A stretch of 33,169 nt of DNA from Bacteriovorax stolpii (GCA_945860415.1 CAMAQA010000029.1:1-33169); one strand, 5' to 3'. Positions 7,720 through 16,738 are shown, counted from the stretch's first letter. The notes: generated by a model not told the origin, from the letters alone. A program made the numbers and translations.

Positions 7720-9330
7720 GTGACGACCCTGCTGACACCGATGATCCTTCTGCCCCTACTCGGCGCCGCGCTCCAGGCACTGGCCTCCAGGGCTGCGTCA
7801 GCTCGCTGGTTCGCTCTCTCTTCCAGCCTGATTTCCTCGATCCTGGGAATCATCGTTCTAGCACATGGGCTGCTGGGTCTATCTCCGGAAGGACTGACCG
7901 ATCGCCTCCCATGGGTGGGCTCCTACGCCATCTCATATGAACTCTCCGTTGATGGAATGAGCCGGATCTCAGTGCTTATTGTGAGCCTGCTTTTTCCGGT
8001 GCTCATTGCATCGGAGTGGGAGCGTGGACGGGGCGCACGAGGCCTGTATGCCCTTTTTCTCGTGTTGCAGGGGTCCTTGCTCGGAGCCTTGTGCGCACAG
8101 GACCTGTTCCTGCTCTTCTTCTTCTGGGCGCTGTCCTCCATTCCGGTCTTTTTTCTCGTTGGAATATGGGGTGGCTCCGGCAAGGAAGAGGCGGCATTCC
8201 GCGCGCTCGTCACCTCGGCTGTCGGAAACGCGCTCCTTTTCGGGGCGATGCTCCTGATCTATTACTCCAACGAACCGCACACTTTCCTGATTCGAGATCT
8301 GGTTCAGGCCGGCATTCCGGCTAGAGAAATCACGGTTTCCGGCGTCCGGTTCTCGGTTTCTTCTGTTGCGTTTCTTTTCATCTGCCTGGGGCTCGCCTTG
8401 AGGGCGCCAGTCTGGCCGCTCCACGGCTGGTTTACCCGTCTCATGGACGAGGCCCCCGCCTCGGTCTCCGTCGCAGTTGCCGGTGCGATGGTCCCCTGCG
8501 CCCTGCAGATCTTTGGCAAGCTCACTCACCTGCTCTTTCCATCCACATTTTCAGAGGCTGCGAACTGGATTGCAGCCGCAGGACTGATCAACCTTTTGGT
8601 GGGCGCCGTGGCGGCAAATGCGCAGCGACGCCTGTCGTCACTGCTCTCTTGCCTGGTGCTGGTGCAGGTTGGAATTTCGCTGATCGCCCTGGGAAGCGAG
8701 CACTCCAGCGCAATGGTGGGCATGACCTATCATCAGCTGAGCTCTGCTCTTGCAATCGCCGCACTCGGCCTGCTTTTCGGCGCCCTGGCCACCAAGGGTC
8801 GCCATCCAGATCTTCAGGAGCGTTCGGGCGGTTCCGGAATGGTGCTGGAGGCCCCGGTTGCAGGCATCGTGATGGCGCTTTCGATTGCCACGCTGGTGGG
8901 GGTTCCCGGCCTCAGTGGATTCATCGGACAAGGCCTGGTACTGATGGGAAGCTATTCCAGCTCTCCATGGGTCATTCTTCCGGCAGGAGTTTCGATGCTA
9001 CTGCTGATGACATGTCTTTTTGGCGCATATCGAGTGCTGTTCCTTGGAGGCGTTCCTGGCGACCAGCTTTCGAATCGCTCGAGCGGCGAACTCACGATTC
9101 GTGAAAAGAGCTACCTGCTGCCTCTCGTGGGGCTCATGGTGATCTTTGGTCTGTATCCAAAGCCCGTGCTCGACATTGTAAGGCCGACGGCCGAACAGCT
9201 GCTCTCGAAGGTCTCGCACGAACCGGAAGCTGCCCCCCCCGCTACGCCAGCGGAGGAGGGCTCTGCAGTGTCCGCTCCTGTCACCCCGCCTGCTCCGGGT
9301 GCATCGTCGGATGAGGGTGGGGCTCGGTGA
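7720..9330 (+). CDS. NuoM-like antiporter-family subunit (nuo1), channel residues lost
   Basis: A 536-residue protein, about 14 membrane segments, clearly related to the NuoM at 21140. The matches IPVFFLVGIWGG, APVWPLHGW and VPGLSGFIGQGLVL align without gaps. The four key NuoM residues are all changed: the TM5 Glu (FWE) is Ala137, the TM7 Lys is Arg228, the TM8 Lys is Pro259, and the TM12 Glu (GFIGE) is Gln404. The C-terminal tail (about residue 497 on) is rich in Pro and Ala, as in the canonical NuoM of this window, which suggests the two share an ancestor within this lineage. It starts with GTG 7720; GAGGATAG supplies the ribosome site. Confidence 0.88.
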   Translation: MTTLLTPMILLPLLGAALQALASRAASARWFALSSSLISSILGIIVLAHGLLGLSPEGLTDRLPWVGSYAISYELSVDGMSRISVLIVSLLFPVLIASEWERGRGARGLYALFLVLQGSLLGALCAQDLFLLFFFWALSSIPVFFLVGIWGGSGKEEAAFRALVTSAVGNALLFGAMLLIYYSNEPHTFLIRDLVQAGIPAREITVSGVRFSVSSVAFLFICLGLALRAPVWPLHGWFTRLMDEAPASVSVAVAGAMVPCALQIFGKLTHLLFPSTFSEAANWIAAAGLINLLVGAVAANAQRRLSSLLSCLVLVQVGISLIALGSEHSSAMVGMTYHQLSSALAIAALGLLFGALATKGRHPDLQERSGGSGMVLEAPVAGIVMALSIATLVGVPGLSGFIGQGLVLMGSYSSSPWVILPAGVSMLLLMTCLFGAYRVLFLGGVPGDQLSNRSSGELTIREKSYLLPLVGLMVIFGLYPKPVLDIVRPTAEQLLSKVSHEPEAAPPATPAEEGSAVSAPVTPPAPGASSDEGGAR

Positions 9331-10814
9331 TGAGCTCTTTCTCGCAGGTTCTGCCTGAACTTTACCTCTTCATGACAGTACTCGGCCTGATTCTGGCTGA
9401 AAGCGCCCACCATGAAGAGAAGGTGAGGCTGGTTCTTCCCACGAGCCTGCTCGGAATTTCCGGTGCCTTGATCCAGACGCTTCTGAGTTATCGTGGGGAG
9501 CCCGCCCAGATTTTTGCCGCCACTCTTTCGTTCGACGGCTTCTCGCTATTTTTCAAGACGCTGTTCATCGTGCTTGCGGGAGTGGGCGTCACCTCCGCCT
9601 GTCTCGGCAATGAGGTGTCGAAGGAGCATCGATCCGAATTTTGCTCGCTCGTGCTGCTGGGGACACTTGCGCTCATGATTGCGGCGAGTGCGTCCAGCCT
9701 GTTTGTCATCATCATTGCCCTCCAGCTTGCGGGTGCCAGCGGGTATTTCCTTGCCGGATTCCACTGCGGAGGCGTGGCGCCTGCAGAGTCCTCGGTCAAA
9801 TGGCTGTTTTCCTCGCTGATTTCCGGAGTCTTCCTCCTGGTCGGGGCCCTGGCTCTCTTTCTCCTGGCTGGGACGGCCAATCTCTACGAGCTCCACCAGA
9901 TCTTTGCTTCGCATTCGCCAAGCTCATTCATGATCCTTCTGGTGTTCTCTCTGCTCTTCCTGGGCCTGAGCATTCCGATGATGGTCTTTCCATCACAGCT
10001 CTGGGTGCCCGACGTGCTCCAGGGGGCAAACTCTCCGGCGGGCGCCTTCTTGGTGCTTGGGCTTCGGGCAGGGGCCTTTGCCGTCGCCGTCAGGCTTTGG
10101 GTCGTCGTTTTTTCAGTAGGCGGGTCGGTTGCCGGCAGGTGGGCGCCCATCGGCGCCTGGGACTGGACCTCCTGGCTTGCCGTCAGCGCGGGACTGACGT
10201 TGATGATTCCAGCGCTGCTATCCATTCGACAGAAAAACGCCAAACGTCTTCTGGCCTGTATCGCCACCGTCCAAAGCGGATTCCTGCTTCTTGGCCTGCT
10301 GATCCTCGAAGAAGTGGGTCTTGCGGCCATCCTCTTCAATCTTCTGGTAGACCTCCTGGCGTTCGGTGGTCTGATGTTTGTTCTCTCGCTGAGTGTGCAG
10401 CGCGCCGGATCAGATGAACTGCTGAGGCTCCGGGGGTGCGTCAGGGGCAGGCCGTGGGAGGCAGTGGCACTCCTGCTGTTTACGGTATCCTGGCTAGGGC
10501 TTCCGCCATTCGCGGGTAGTCTGGGGCGATTCGCCCTGCTGGGTGTTGCCGTCCGAAGAGAATGGTTCCTGCTCGCGTTCCTGGGCCTTGCGGCATTCGC
10601 ACTGACCATTGCAGCTTCCGGGCGTCTGCTGCTCTCTGTGTTGAATCTCGGGATCGGCCAGGAGGCCGGGGTCGTCGAGGAGGCTGATCCAGCTCTCAGT
10701 CGGAATCGACGCGTCTTTATTTTGGCGCTCGTTCTGCCCCTTGCAGGGGCAACGATTTTTGCGGAATGGCTGCTTCGCTGGGCCGGACAGTCGCTGCGTT
10801 TTATTTTCTGGTAG
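9330..10814 (+). CDS. NuoN-like antiporter-family subunit (nuo1), channel residues lost
   Basis: A 494-residue membrane protein related to the NuoN at 22748. VPDVLQGA..SPAGAF matches MPDVYEGAPAPITGF, and GLPPFAG matches GIPPTAG. The TM5 Glu (ALELMS) is Gln132 (ALQLAG), the TM7 Lys is Pro216, the TM8 Lys is Arg246 and the TM12 Lys is Arg400. The Lys-Arg pair of the central channel (LKRMLAY) survives as AKRLLAC. ATG 9330 shares bases with the nuoM1 stop (TGATG); GTG 9327 is one codon earlier. It is the last gene of the divergent set. Its stop lies 36 bases before canonical nuoA. Confidence 0.87.
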   Translation: MSSFSQVLPELYLFMTVLGLILAESAHHEEKVRLVLPTSLLGISGALIQTLLSYRGEPAQIFAATLSFDGFSLFFKTLFIVLAGVGVTSACLGNEVSKEHRSEFCSLVLLGTLALMIAASASSLFVIIIALQLAGASGYFLAGFHCGGVAPAESSVKWLFSSLISGVFLLVGALALFLLAGTANLYELHQIFASHSPSSFMILLVFSLLFLGLSIPMMVFPSQLWVPDVLQGANSPAGAFLVLGLRAGAFAVAVRLWVVVFSVGGSVAGRWAPIGAWDWTSWLAVSAGLTLMIPALLSIRQKNAKRLLACIATVQSGFLLLGLLILEEVGLAAILFNLLVDLLAFGGLMFVLSLSVQRAGSDELLRLRGCVRGRPWEAVALLLFTVSWLGLPPFAGSLGRFALLGVAVRREWFLLAFLGLAAFALTIAASGRLLLSVLNLGIGQEAGVVEEADPALSRNRRVFILALVLPLAGATIFAEWLLRWAGQSLRFIFW

Positions 10815-10816
10815 CT

Positions 10817-10830
10817 CGCCGTTCTCGGCG
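10817..10830 (+). other. Small hairpin at the nuo1/nuo2 junction
   Basis: CGCCG-TTCT-CGGCG forms a 5-bp stem with a 4-base loop in the 36-base gap between nuoN1 and nuoA2. No run of T follows, so it is not a standard terminator. A TATAAC (10836-10841) follows but has no -35 partner, and the nuoA ATG at 10851 has no Shine-Dalgarno sequence. It may be an RNA processing or stability element separating two differently expressed halves of one transcript, or it may be chance. Confidence 0.3.
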
Positions 10831-10850
10831 TGGGCTATAACCACCAAACA

Positions 10851-11210
10851 ATGGAATATATTCCGGTTCTGATCCTGATGGCCGTGGGAACGGCGATCGG
10901 TGTGGGCGCCATGACCTTATCGGCGCTCCTCGGTCCGAAGCTTCCCAATCGTCGTAAGAACTTGCCGTTTGAGTGCGGTGTCGAACCGCATGGCGACGCC
11001 AGCCACCGTTTTTCGGTGCGCTTCTATCTCGTCGCGATTCTCTTCCTTCTCTTCGACGTTGAAGCCCTGTTCTTTTATCCCTGGGCCGTCGTCTACAAAA
11101 AGTATCTGACCATCAACGCCTTCATCCTCTTTGAGATGGCGGCATTCGTCCTGATCCTGCTCGTCGGTTACTTCTACGTGCTGGGCAAGGGCGCTCTGGA
11201 GTGGGAATAA
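10851..11210 (+). CDS. nuoA: NADH-quinone oxidoreductase subunit A
   Basis: A canonical three-helix NuoA of 119 residues, part of the inner-membrane arm next to the quinone chamber. The conserved loop LPFECGVEP is present. The middle helix keeps [11 protein letters not shown], including the Asp and Glu that nuoA1 has lost, and the end is [11 protein letters not shown] 10851 gives the usual NuoA N-terminus; a GTG at 10830 would add seven residues unlike NuoA. There is no clear ribosome site before either start, so initiation may be coupled to nuoN1 or leaderless. Codon use shifts here to strong bias (Arg mostly cgc), unlike the mixed codons of nuo1. Confidence 0.95.
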   Translation: MEYIPVLILMAVGTAIGVGAMTLSALLGPKLPNRRKNLPFECGVEPHGDASHRFSVRFYLVAILFLLFDVEALFFYPWAVVYKKYLTINAFILFEMAAFVLILLVGYFYVLGKGALEWE

Positions 11211-11214
11211 GCCT

Positions 11215-11724
11215 ATGTCTAAAGACGGATCCTCGAGTTTCCTGACCACGCGGCTCGACGCCATCGTCGACTGGGGTCGCAAGAATGCGCTTTGGCCGCT
11301 TCCTTTCGGGACGAGCTGCTGCGGGATTGAGATGATGGCGACCTTTGCTGCCGACTACGACATCGGTCGTTTCGGTGCCGAAGCACTTCGTTTCTCTCCG
11401 CGCCAGGCCGATCTTCTGATCGTTGCCGGAATCGTCAACACGAAGATGGCTCCGGTCCTGAAGAACATCTATGACCAGATGGCTGATCCGAAATGGGTCA
11501 TCTCGATGGGCGCCTGCGCTTCGTCCGGCGGCATCTTCAACGTCTACAGCGTCACCCAGGGCATCGACACGATCATTCCGGTCGACGTCTATGTTCCGGG
11601 CTGCCCGCCCGCTCCCGAGGGCGTGCTCCACGGCTTGCTGCGCCTGCAGGAGCTCATCCAAAAGGGCGAGACGCACCATCATCGGCAAGAGCGCGCGCGT
11701 CGCGCTGCTGGAAAGGAAGCCTGA
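11215..11724 (+). CDS. nuoB: NADH-quinone oxidoreductase subunit B
   Basis: A 169-residue NuoB holding cluster N2, which reduces quinone. The ligands are Cys35-Cys36 ([10 protein letters not shown]), Cys101 (MGACASSGG) and Cys130 (PGCPPAPEG). The ordinary family environment around the cluster is complete, including GRFGAE and PVDVYVPGC. It starts four bases after nuoA ends. The C-terminus is basic and His-rich ([12 protein letters not shown]), a variable region in the family. It serves as the reference for the divergent NuoB at 1782. Confidence 0.97.
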   Translation: MSKDGSSSFLTTRLDAIVDWGRKNALWPLPFGTSCCGIEMMATFAADYDIGRFGAEALRFSPRQADLLIVAGIVNTKMAPVLKNIYDQMADPKWVISMGACASSGGIFNVYSVTQGIDTIIPVDVYVPGCPPAPEGVLHGLLRLQELIQKGETHHHRQERARRAAGKEA

Positions 11725-11726
11725 TC

Positions 11727-12305
11727 ATGCGCGGAACGGACATTCGCACCCCGGTTTCGACGATCTATGGTGATTTTACCCAGAAGCACGCCGAGCGCTG
11801 GAAGCTTCAGGTAGAGGCCCTTCAAAAGAAATTCGCTGGAGCCATCGAGGAGGTCCGCTGGCCCGGGACTTATCCGACTGAGGTGCCGATCATTTATGTT
11901 GCGAAGGAATCGATCGTGGATGTCCTGCGCGAACTGAAGGAAGGCGCCGATTTTCAGTACGATTTCCTCGCCGACATCACTGCAACCGATGAGGAGATTG
12001 AGCCGCGCTTTGAGGTCGTCTACAACCTTTCTTCTTTTTCGTCCGACTCTCGCATCCGCGTGAAGGCCCGGGCTTGTGATGGCGAGGACGTTCCGACGGC
12101 CACATCCCTGTGGAAGGGCGCCAACTGGGCCGAGCGCGAAGTCTTCGACATGTTTGGAGTGAAGTTTCGCGGTCATCCCGACCTGCGCCGCATCCTGATG
12201 GACGAACGCTGGCAGGGATACCCGCTCCGAAAGGACTATCCGCTCCGTGGATACCAGCTCTTTCCGGACACCCAGCCCATCCACACGGAACTCCTCAAGG
12301 ATTGA
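11727..12305 (+). CDS. nuoC: NADH-quinone oxidoreductase subunit C
   Basis: A 192-residue NuoC (30 kDa family), a structural subunit of the peripheral arm that packs against NuoD and carries no cofactor. The hallmark block is present near the C-terminus: [20 protein letters not shown], then RRILMDE...[11 protein letters not shown]. It is a separate gene rather than the NuoCD fusion of E. coli. ATG 11727 lies two bases after the nuoB stop, with an AAGGAAG ribosome site upstream. There is no second nuoC in the window, so the nuo1 set either does without or borrows this one. Confidence 0.96.
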   Translation: MRGTDIRTPVSTIYGDFTQKHAERWKLQVEALQKKFAGAIEEVRWPGTYPTEVPIIYVAKESIVDVLRELKEGADFQYDFLADITATDEEIEPRFEVVYNLSSFSSDSRIRVKARACDGEDVPTATSLWKGANWAEREVFDMFGVKFRGHPDLRRILMDERWQGYPLRKDYPLRGYQLFPDTQPIHTELLKD

Positions 12306-12307
12306 TG

Positions 12308-13579
12308 ATGGAAACCCAAAAGCCCCACAGCGAATTTGGACTACCCGCTTCCGAGAACTACACCATCACCGTGGACGTGCCCGGCCACGAGAACGATCCG
12401 GATGATCTCTGGAAGGATTCCCGGGTGTTCGTGAATATCGGTCCAACTCACCCGGCGATGCACGGCGCCCTGCGCATGTGCGCACGGCTCAACGGCGAGA
12501 CGATCGAAAAGTCGTACTGCGAATTCGGCTACACCCACCGCGCCAAGGAAAAGCTCGGTGAGAACCGCACGTACCATAATTTCATCGTCTACACGGACCG
12601 CCTGAACTACTGCTCTGCTCTGACGAACAACGTCACCTACGCCATGGCAGTTGAACGGCTCATGGGCATCCAGGTTCCGGATCGCGCCGTGTGGATCCGC
12701 ATGATCTGCACGGAAATGGCGCGAGTCATCGACCATCTGATCTGCGTCGGCGTGAACGCGCTCGACCTGGGTGCCTTCTCGTTCTTCCTTTACGGATTCC
12801 ACCAGCGCGAGGAAGCGTACACGCTGATCGAAAAGATCTGCGGCGCACGCCTCACGACCTCCTACACCCGCATCGGCGGGCTGATGGCCGACGCTCCGGC
12901 CGGATGGGAAAAAGAGGTCAAGGACTGGGTCGTTCGCACGCGCAAGACCGTCCAGGAAATGGACAAGCTCCTCACGAACAACCGCATCTGGTGCGATCGC
13001 ACCCAGGGCGTGGGCGTGTTCACGAAGGAGCAGTGCATGGCCTACAGCTACACGGGCCCGAATGCCCGTGCTGCCGGCATCAATCGCGACCTCCGCCGCG
13101 ACGACCCGACGATGTTCTACAAGCAGGTCGAGTTCGATGTTCCGGTCGGCAAGAACGGCGACGTTTTCGACCGCTACATGGTTCGCATGAACGAGATCTA
13201 CCAGTCGCTCAATATCATCGCCCAGTGCGCTGACAAGATGCGTCCGGGCGCGATCTGGGTCGAGGACAAGCGCGTTCGCATCCCGGAGAAGGACGTCGTG
13301 CACAACACGATGGAGGGCCTGATCCACCACTTCAAGTTCTTCATGCAGGGATTCGACGTGCCGGCGGGTGAAGCCTACACGGCATTTGAAGCCACGAACG
13401 GAGAGCTGGCTTTCTATATTGTCAGCAAGGGCGGACCCCGCGCGCACCGCATGCGCATTCGCGGTCCGTCGGTCTGGCATTACCAGGGACTCAGTGAAAT
13501 GACTGAAGGCCTCAAGATCGCCGACATGGTCGCGGCCCTCGGGTCGATCAACATTATCGCCGGCGAGCTGGATCGCTGA
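12308..13579 (+). CDS. nuoD: NADH-quinone oxidoreductase subunit D
   Basis: A 423-residue NuoD, which with NuoB and NuoH forms the quinone-reduction site. The head-group residues are intact: His48 and His52 in GPTHPAMHG, and Tyr101 in DRLNY. Other family blocks are REEAYTLIEKICGARLT, VFDRYMVR and the C-terminal IIAGELDR. The nuoC stop overlaps ATG 12305 (TGATG). The next ATG at 12308 has better spacing from AAGGA (12297-12301), so it is preferred; the difference is one codon. The N-terminus has a stretch of about 35 residues before the family core. Confidence 0.96.
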   Translation: METQKPHSEFGLPASENYTITVDVPGHENDPDDLWKDSRVFVNIGPTHPAMHGALRMCARLNGETIEKSYCEFGYTHRAKEKLGENRTYHNFIVYTDRLNYCSALTNNVTYAMAVERLMGIQVPDRAVWIRMICTEMARVIDHLICVGVNALDLGAFSFFLYGFHQREEAYTLIEKICGARLTTSYTRIGGLMADAPAGWEKEVKDWVVRTRKTVQEMDKLLTNNRIWCDRTQGVGVFTKEQCMAYSYTGPNARAAGINRDLRRDDPTMFYKQVEFDVPVGKNGDVFDRYMVRMNEIYQSLNIIAQCADKMRPGAIWVEDKRVRIPEKDVVHNTMEGLIHHFKFFMQGFDVPAGEAYTAFEATNGELAFYIVSKGGPRAHRMRIRGPSVWHYQGLSEMTEGLKIADMVAALGSINIIAGELDR

Positions 13580-13590
13580 GCGGAGGAAGT

Positions 13591-14064
13591 ATGTCGAAGC
13601 TCCTGTCACAGAAGTTTTACGATGCCATGAAGAAGCTCGAGCCTCGCTACCCGACCAAGGTGGCGCTGCTCCTTCCGGCGCTGCATGCAGCTCAGGAGGA
13701 GTACGGATGGCTTCCGGGCGAAGTGATGAACGAAGTCGGTGACTACATCGGAATCCATCCCGCGCAGGTGCGCGAAGTGGCGAGCTTCTACACGATGTAC
13801 AACCTGAAGCCCGTGGGTAAATACCACCTCAAGATCTGCACGAACGTGGCCTGCTGCCTGCGCGGCGCTGACGAGCTTGTTGAGCACTGCGAGAAGAAGT
13901 TCGGCATCGCCGTCGGCGAGACGACGCCGGACAAGAAGTTCACGCTGATGGAAGAGGAGTGCCTCGGAGCCTGTGGCACGGCTCCGGCCATGATGCTCAA
14001 CGACGACTATCACGAGAACCTGACCGCCGAAAAACTCGACCAGCTCCTGGCTGGCCTGAAGTGA
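13591..14064 (+). CDS. nuoE: NADH-quinone oxidoreductase subunit E
   Basis: A 157-residue thioredoxin-fold [2Fe-2S] protein (24 kDa family) that holds off-path cluster N1a beside NuoF. The cluster ligands are Cys83 and Cys88 (CTNVACC) and Cys124 and Cys128 (ECLGAC). The N-terminal helical part with [14 protein letters not shown] and [11 protein letters not shown] is typical. The start is ATG 13591 with a strong GGAGGA ribosome site. It is the first NADH-module gene of the operon and has no counterpart in nuo1. Confidence 0.97.
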   Translation: MSKLLSQKFYDAMKKLEPRYPTKVALLLPALHAAQEEYGWLPGEVMNEVGDYIGIHPAQVREVASFYTMYNLKPVGKYHLKICTNVACCLRGADELVEHCEKKFGIAVGETTPDKKFTLMEEECLGACGTAPAMMLNDDYHENLTAEKLDQLLAGLK

Positions 14065-14078
14065 GCGAGGGACGACCG

Positions 14079-15353
14079 ATGCCTGAATCGACCCAGATGT
14101 TCAAGCCGCACTTCCACGAAGAAGCCCGTCCGCTCGCCTACTACCAGGCGAAGATGAACGGCTACACCGCGCTCAAGAAGGCGCTCGGAATGACTCCCGA
14201 CGCGATCATCGACGAGATGAAGAAGTCCAACATGCGTGGGCGCGGCGGCGCAGGATTTCCGACCGGAGTGAAGTGGGGATTCATTCCCAAGCAGAGCGCC
14301 AAGCCCAAGTACCTGGTCTGCAACGCCGACGAGTCCGAGCCTGGAACGTTCAAGGACCGCGATATCATGCGCTACACTCCGCACCTCCTCATCGAGGGGA
14401 TGCTGATCGGAGCGCACGCCATCGGTTCGAGCACCGGGTACATTTACATTCGTGGCGAATACACCCGCGAGGCCAAGCTCCTGAACCAGGCAATCGACGA
14501 AGCCTATGCTGCAGGGCTGCTTGGAAAGAACATTCTCGGCACCGGCTTCAACTTCGACCTGACGGTTCATCGTGGTGCCGGAGCCTACATCTGCGGCGAA
14601 GAGACGGCGCTCCTGAACTCGCTCGAGGGCAAGCGCGGCGAGCCCCGGGTGAAGCCCCCGTTTCCCGCCCAGTCGGGTGCTTATGCCGGCCCGACGATCG
14701 TGAACAACGTCGAAACGCTGGCTGCCGTGCCGATGATCATCAACAACGGCGGAGAGTGGTTCGCCAAACTTGGCAAGCTCGAGAAATCGGGGGGCACGCG
14801 ACTGCTCTCGGTTTCGGGCCATGTCAAAAACCCGGGCGTGTATGAAATTCCAGCCGGAAGCATGACCATCCGCGAGATTGTCTACAATCTCTGCGGCGGC
14901 GTGCTCGGCGACAAGAAGCTCAAGGCCGTCATTCCTGGTGGCTCGTCCGCGCCGGTCCTGACCGCCGACGAAATTGACGTCATCTATGACATCGAGCCCT
15001 TGATGAAGATCGGCTCGATGATGGGCTCTGCCGCCCTGATGGTCGTCAGCGAAGACTACTGCGTCGTGAAGCTCATCAAGCGCATCACGAAGTTCTACGA
15101 GCACGAATCCTGCGGCCAGTGCACACCCTGCCGCGAGGGCTGCAAGTGGATGGAGGACATCCTCCATCGCATTGAAGATGGCCATGGCCGCGAGCAGGAT
15201 CTCTCCCTGCTTCTCGACATCGCCGATAACATCAACGGCAAGACGCTTTGCGCCCTCGGCGATGCCGCCGCAGGCCCCGTCACGAGCTTCGTGAAGAAGT
15301 TCCGCGCCGATTTTGAAGCACATATTCGAGGTGGAAAATGCCCAAATGCATAA
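14079..15353 (+). CDS. nuoF: NADH-quinone oxidoreductase subunit F (NADH- and FMN-binding)
   Basis: A 424-residue NuoF, the cytoplasmic subunit that oxidises NADH with [13 protein letters not shown] (54-63) is the glycine-rich nucleotide/FMN motif. [19 protein letters not shown] (about 167-184) is the second family signature. The N3 [4Fe-4S] ligands are Cys345, Cys348 and Cys351 ([12 protein letters not shown]) plus Cys391. ATG 14079 follows GAGGGA and gives the usual family N-terminus; longer in-frame starts would lie inside nuoE. The gene overlaps nuoG by 16 bases. Confidence 0.97.
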   Translation: MPESTQMFKPHFHEEARPLAYYQAKMNGYTALKKALGMTPDAIIDEMKKSNMRGRGGAGFPTGVKWGFIPKQSAKPKYLVCNADESEPGTFKDRDIMRYTPHLLIEGMLIGAHAIGSSTGYIYIRGEYTREAKLLNQAIDEAYAAGLLGKNILGTGFNFDLTVHRGAGAYICGEETALLNSLEGKRGEPRVKPPFPAQSGAYAGPTIVNNVETLAAVPMIINNGGEWFAKLGKLEKSGGTRLLSVSGHVKNPGVYEIPAGSMTIREIVYNLCGGVLGDKKLKAVIPGGSSAPVLTADEIDVIYDIEPLMKIGSMMGSAALMVVSEDYCVVKLIKRITKFYEHESCGQCTPCREGCKWMEDILHRIEDGHGREQDLSLLLDIADNINGKTLCALGDAAAGPVTSFVKKFRADFEAHIRGGKCPNA

Positions 15354-16738
15354 TTGATGGTCGCGAGGTGGAGTTTACGCCCGGCCAGAACCTCATCGAG
15401 GTGGCCAAGAGCGCGGGAATTGAAATCCCGCTTTTCTGCTATCATCCGGGACTTTCGGTCGTCGCCCAGTGCCGCATGTGTGCGGTGGAGATCGAGAAGT
15501 TTCCGAAGCTCCAGACCGCCTGCTCGACGCCGGCCGTAGACGGAATGGTCGTCAAGACCCAGTCCGAGAAGGTGAAGCAGAACCAGAAGTCGGTGATGGA
15601 GTTCCTGCTCATCAATCACCCGCTCGACTGCCCCATCTGCGACAAGTCCGGCGAGTGCGACCTGCAGGACCAGTCCTACGGCTACGGTGATGCCTACATG
15701 CGCACCTCTGAAGAGCGCCGCACGTATGTCGACCTCGACATGGGCCCGGTCATCCAGAAAAACATGAACCGCTGCATTCACTGCACGCGCTGCATTCGCT
15801 TCGGGGATGAAATTGCCGGAATCCGCGAGATGGTGGCCATCCAGCGCGGTAACAATACCGAAATCACCACGATCGACGGCCGCCCACTGGAGACGGATTA
15901 TGCCGGAAATTACTCCGACATCTGCCCGACGGGATCGCTGACCCTCAAGGACTTCCGTTTCAAGAAGCGCGCATGGTTCCTCAAGAAGACGGCAACCACC
16001 TGCGAGGGCTGCTCGCGCGGCTGCGCCATGGAAATGCAGCATGAAGCGAACATGATCTATCGCTGCATTGCCCGCGAGAACCAGGCAGTGAACAAATACT
16101 GGATCTGCGATGAAGGCAGGTTCAACTACCACTACGTCCAGGAATCCGATCGCGTGACCGAGCCAGCGATGCAGAGCTCGGGCTCGCTGCAGATGTCAGT
16201 GTGGAAGGACTCCGTCGTCCATGCACGCAACGCGCTCCAAGGCAGGAAGGTGGCGATCCTCATCGGATCCGACCTGACTCTCGAAGAGGCGAAGCTCATC
16301 CAGCAGTTCGTGCCGGGCAAGTTCCCGGGCGCGCCGATCTTCCATTTCGGAACGCCAGGAATCGTCTCGTCGAAGGACGACGATGCTGCGGACGCACTGC
16401 TCAAGCGCAAGAGCAAGACCTCGAACCTCCACGGCATGGAGAAGCTGGGCATCGCCGGTTTCAGCGGCCTGCCTTTAGGAATCGATGCCGTGCTCGTGTT
16501 TCGCGGGGGCCGCGCCGAGCTGCCGAAGCTGGCGGGCGTGAGGGTCGTTGGCGTGGGCGTGTTCAAGCGTCCGGATGCGGAGAAGTTCGAAGCTGTGCTG
16601 CCGGGAACCGCCTTCACGGAGAAGGATGGCACCATCGTGAACTTCATGGGCATGGAGCAGCGCCTGAAGCGCGCCATCGTTCCACCGCGTGAGTGCAAGT
16701 CCGTTTCTGAAATCCTCATGATGTGGGCAAACCTGTGA
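15338..16738 (+). CDS. nuoG: NADH-quinone oxidoreductase subunit G, short form with N7 cluster motif
   Basis: A 466-residue NuoG, well below the usual 650-900, because the C-terminal molybdopterin-oxidoreductase-like domain is cut short. All Fe-S sites are readable. N1b has Cys34, Cys45, Cys48 and Cys62. N5 has His94, Cys98, Cys101 and Cys107. N4 has Cys146, Cys149, Cys152 and Cys196. An additional Cys222-x2-Cys225-x3-Cys229-x27-Cys257 has exactly the spacing of the off-path N7 cluster, known from E. coli and Thermus. The remaining about 200 residues are a reduced, probably structural, domain. It starts inside the end of nuoF. Confidence 0.95.
   Translation: MPKCIIDGREVEFTPGQNLIEVAKSAGIEIPLFCYHPGLSVVAQCRMCAVEIEKFPKLQTACSTPAVDGMVVKTQSEKVKQNQKSVMEFLLINHPLDCPICDKSGECDLQDQSYGYGDAYMRTSEERRTYVDLDMGPVIQKNMNRCIHCTRCIRFGDEIAGIREMVAIQRGNNTEITTIDGRPLETDYAGNYSDICPTGSLTLKDFRFKKRAWFLKKTATTCEGCSRGCAMEMQHEANMIYRCIARENQAVNKYWICDEGRFNYHYVQESDRVTEPAMQSSGSLQMSVWKDSVVHARNALQGRKVAILIGSDLTLEEAKLIQQFVPGKFPGAPIFHFGTPGIVSSKDDDAADALLKRKSKTSNLHGMEKLGIAGFSGLPLGIDAVLVFRGGRAELPKLAGVRVVGVGVFKRPDAEKFEAVLPGTAFTEKDGTIVNFMGMEQRLKRAIVPPRECKSVSEILMMWANL

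Noticed and set aside
5934..7940. 668-codon plus-strand frame
   Set aside because: It is a shadow of nuoL1/nuoM1 in another frame: Arg/Ser/Gly-rich with no family blocks, while the overlapping frame gives a NuoL-like membrane protein.
1348..10814. Idea that nuo1 is a group 4 NiFe hydrogenase or formate hydrogenlyase
   Set aside because: The large subunit NuoD1 has no N- or C-terminal CxxC nickel ligands, and its C-terminus matches NuoD. No hydrogenase maturation genes are nearby.
1348..10814. Idea that nuo1 is an Mrp-type antiporter or Ehr-type complex
   Set aside because: Those families keep the antiporter Glu and Lys and the NuoK/MrpC Glu, which are absent here. The gene order is that of complex I.
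12341..13609. 422-codon minus-strand frame opposite nuoD
   Set aside because: It is antisense of a highly conserved nuoD with strong codon bias. Similar long antisense frames lie opposite nuoF (14010-15323) and nuoG/H (16132-17628) and have no recognisable domains.
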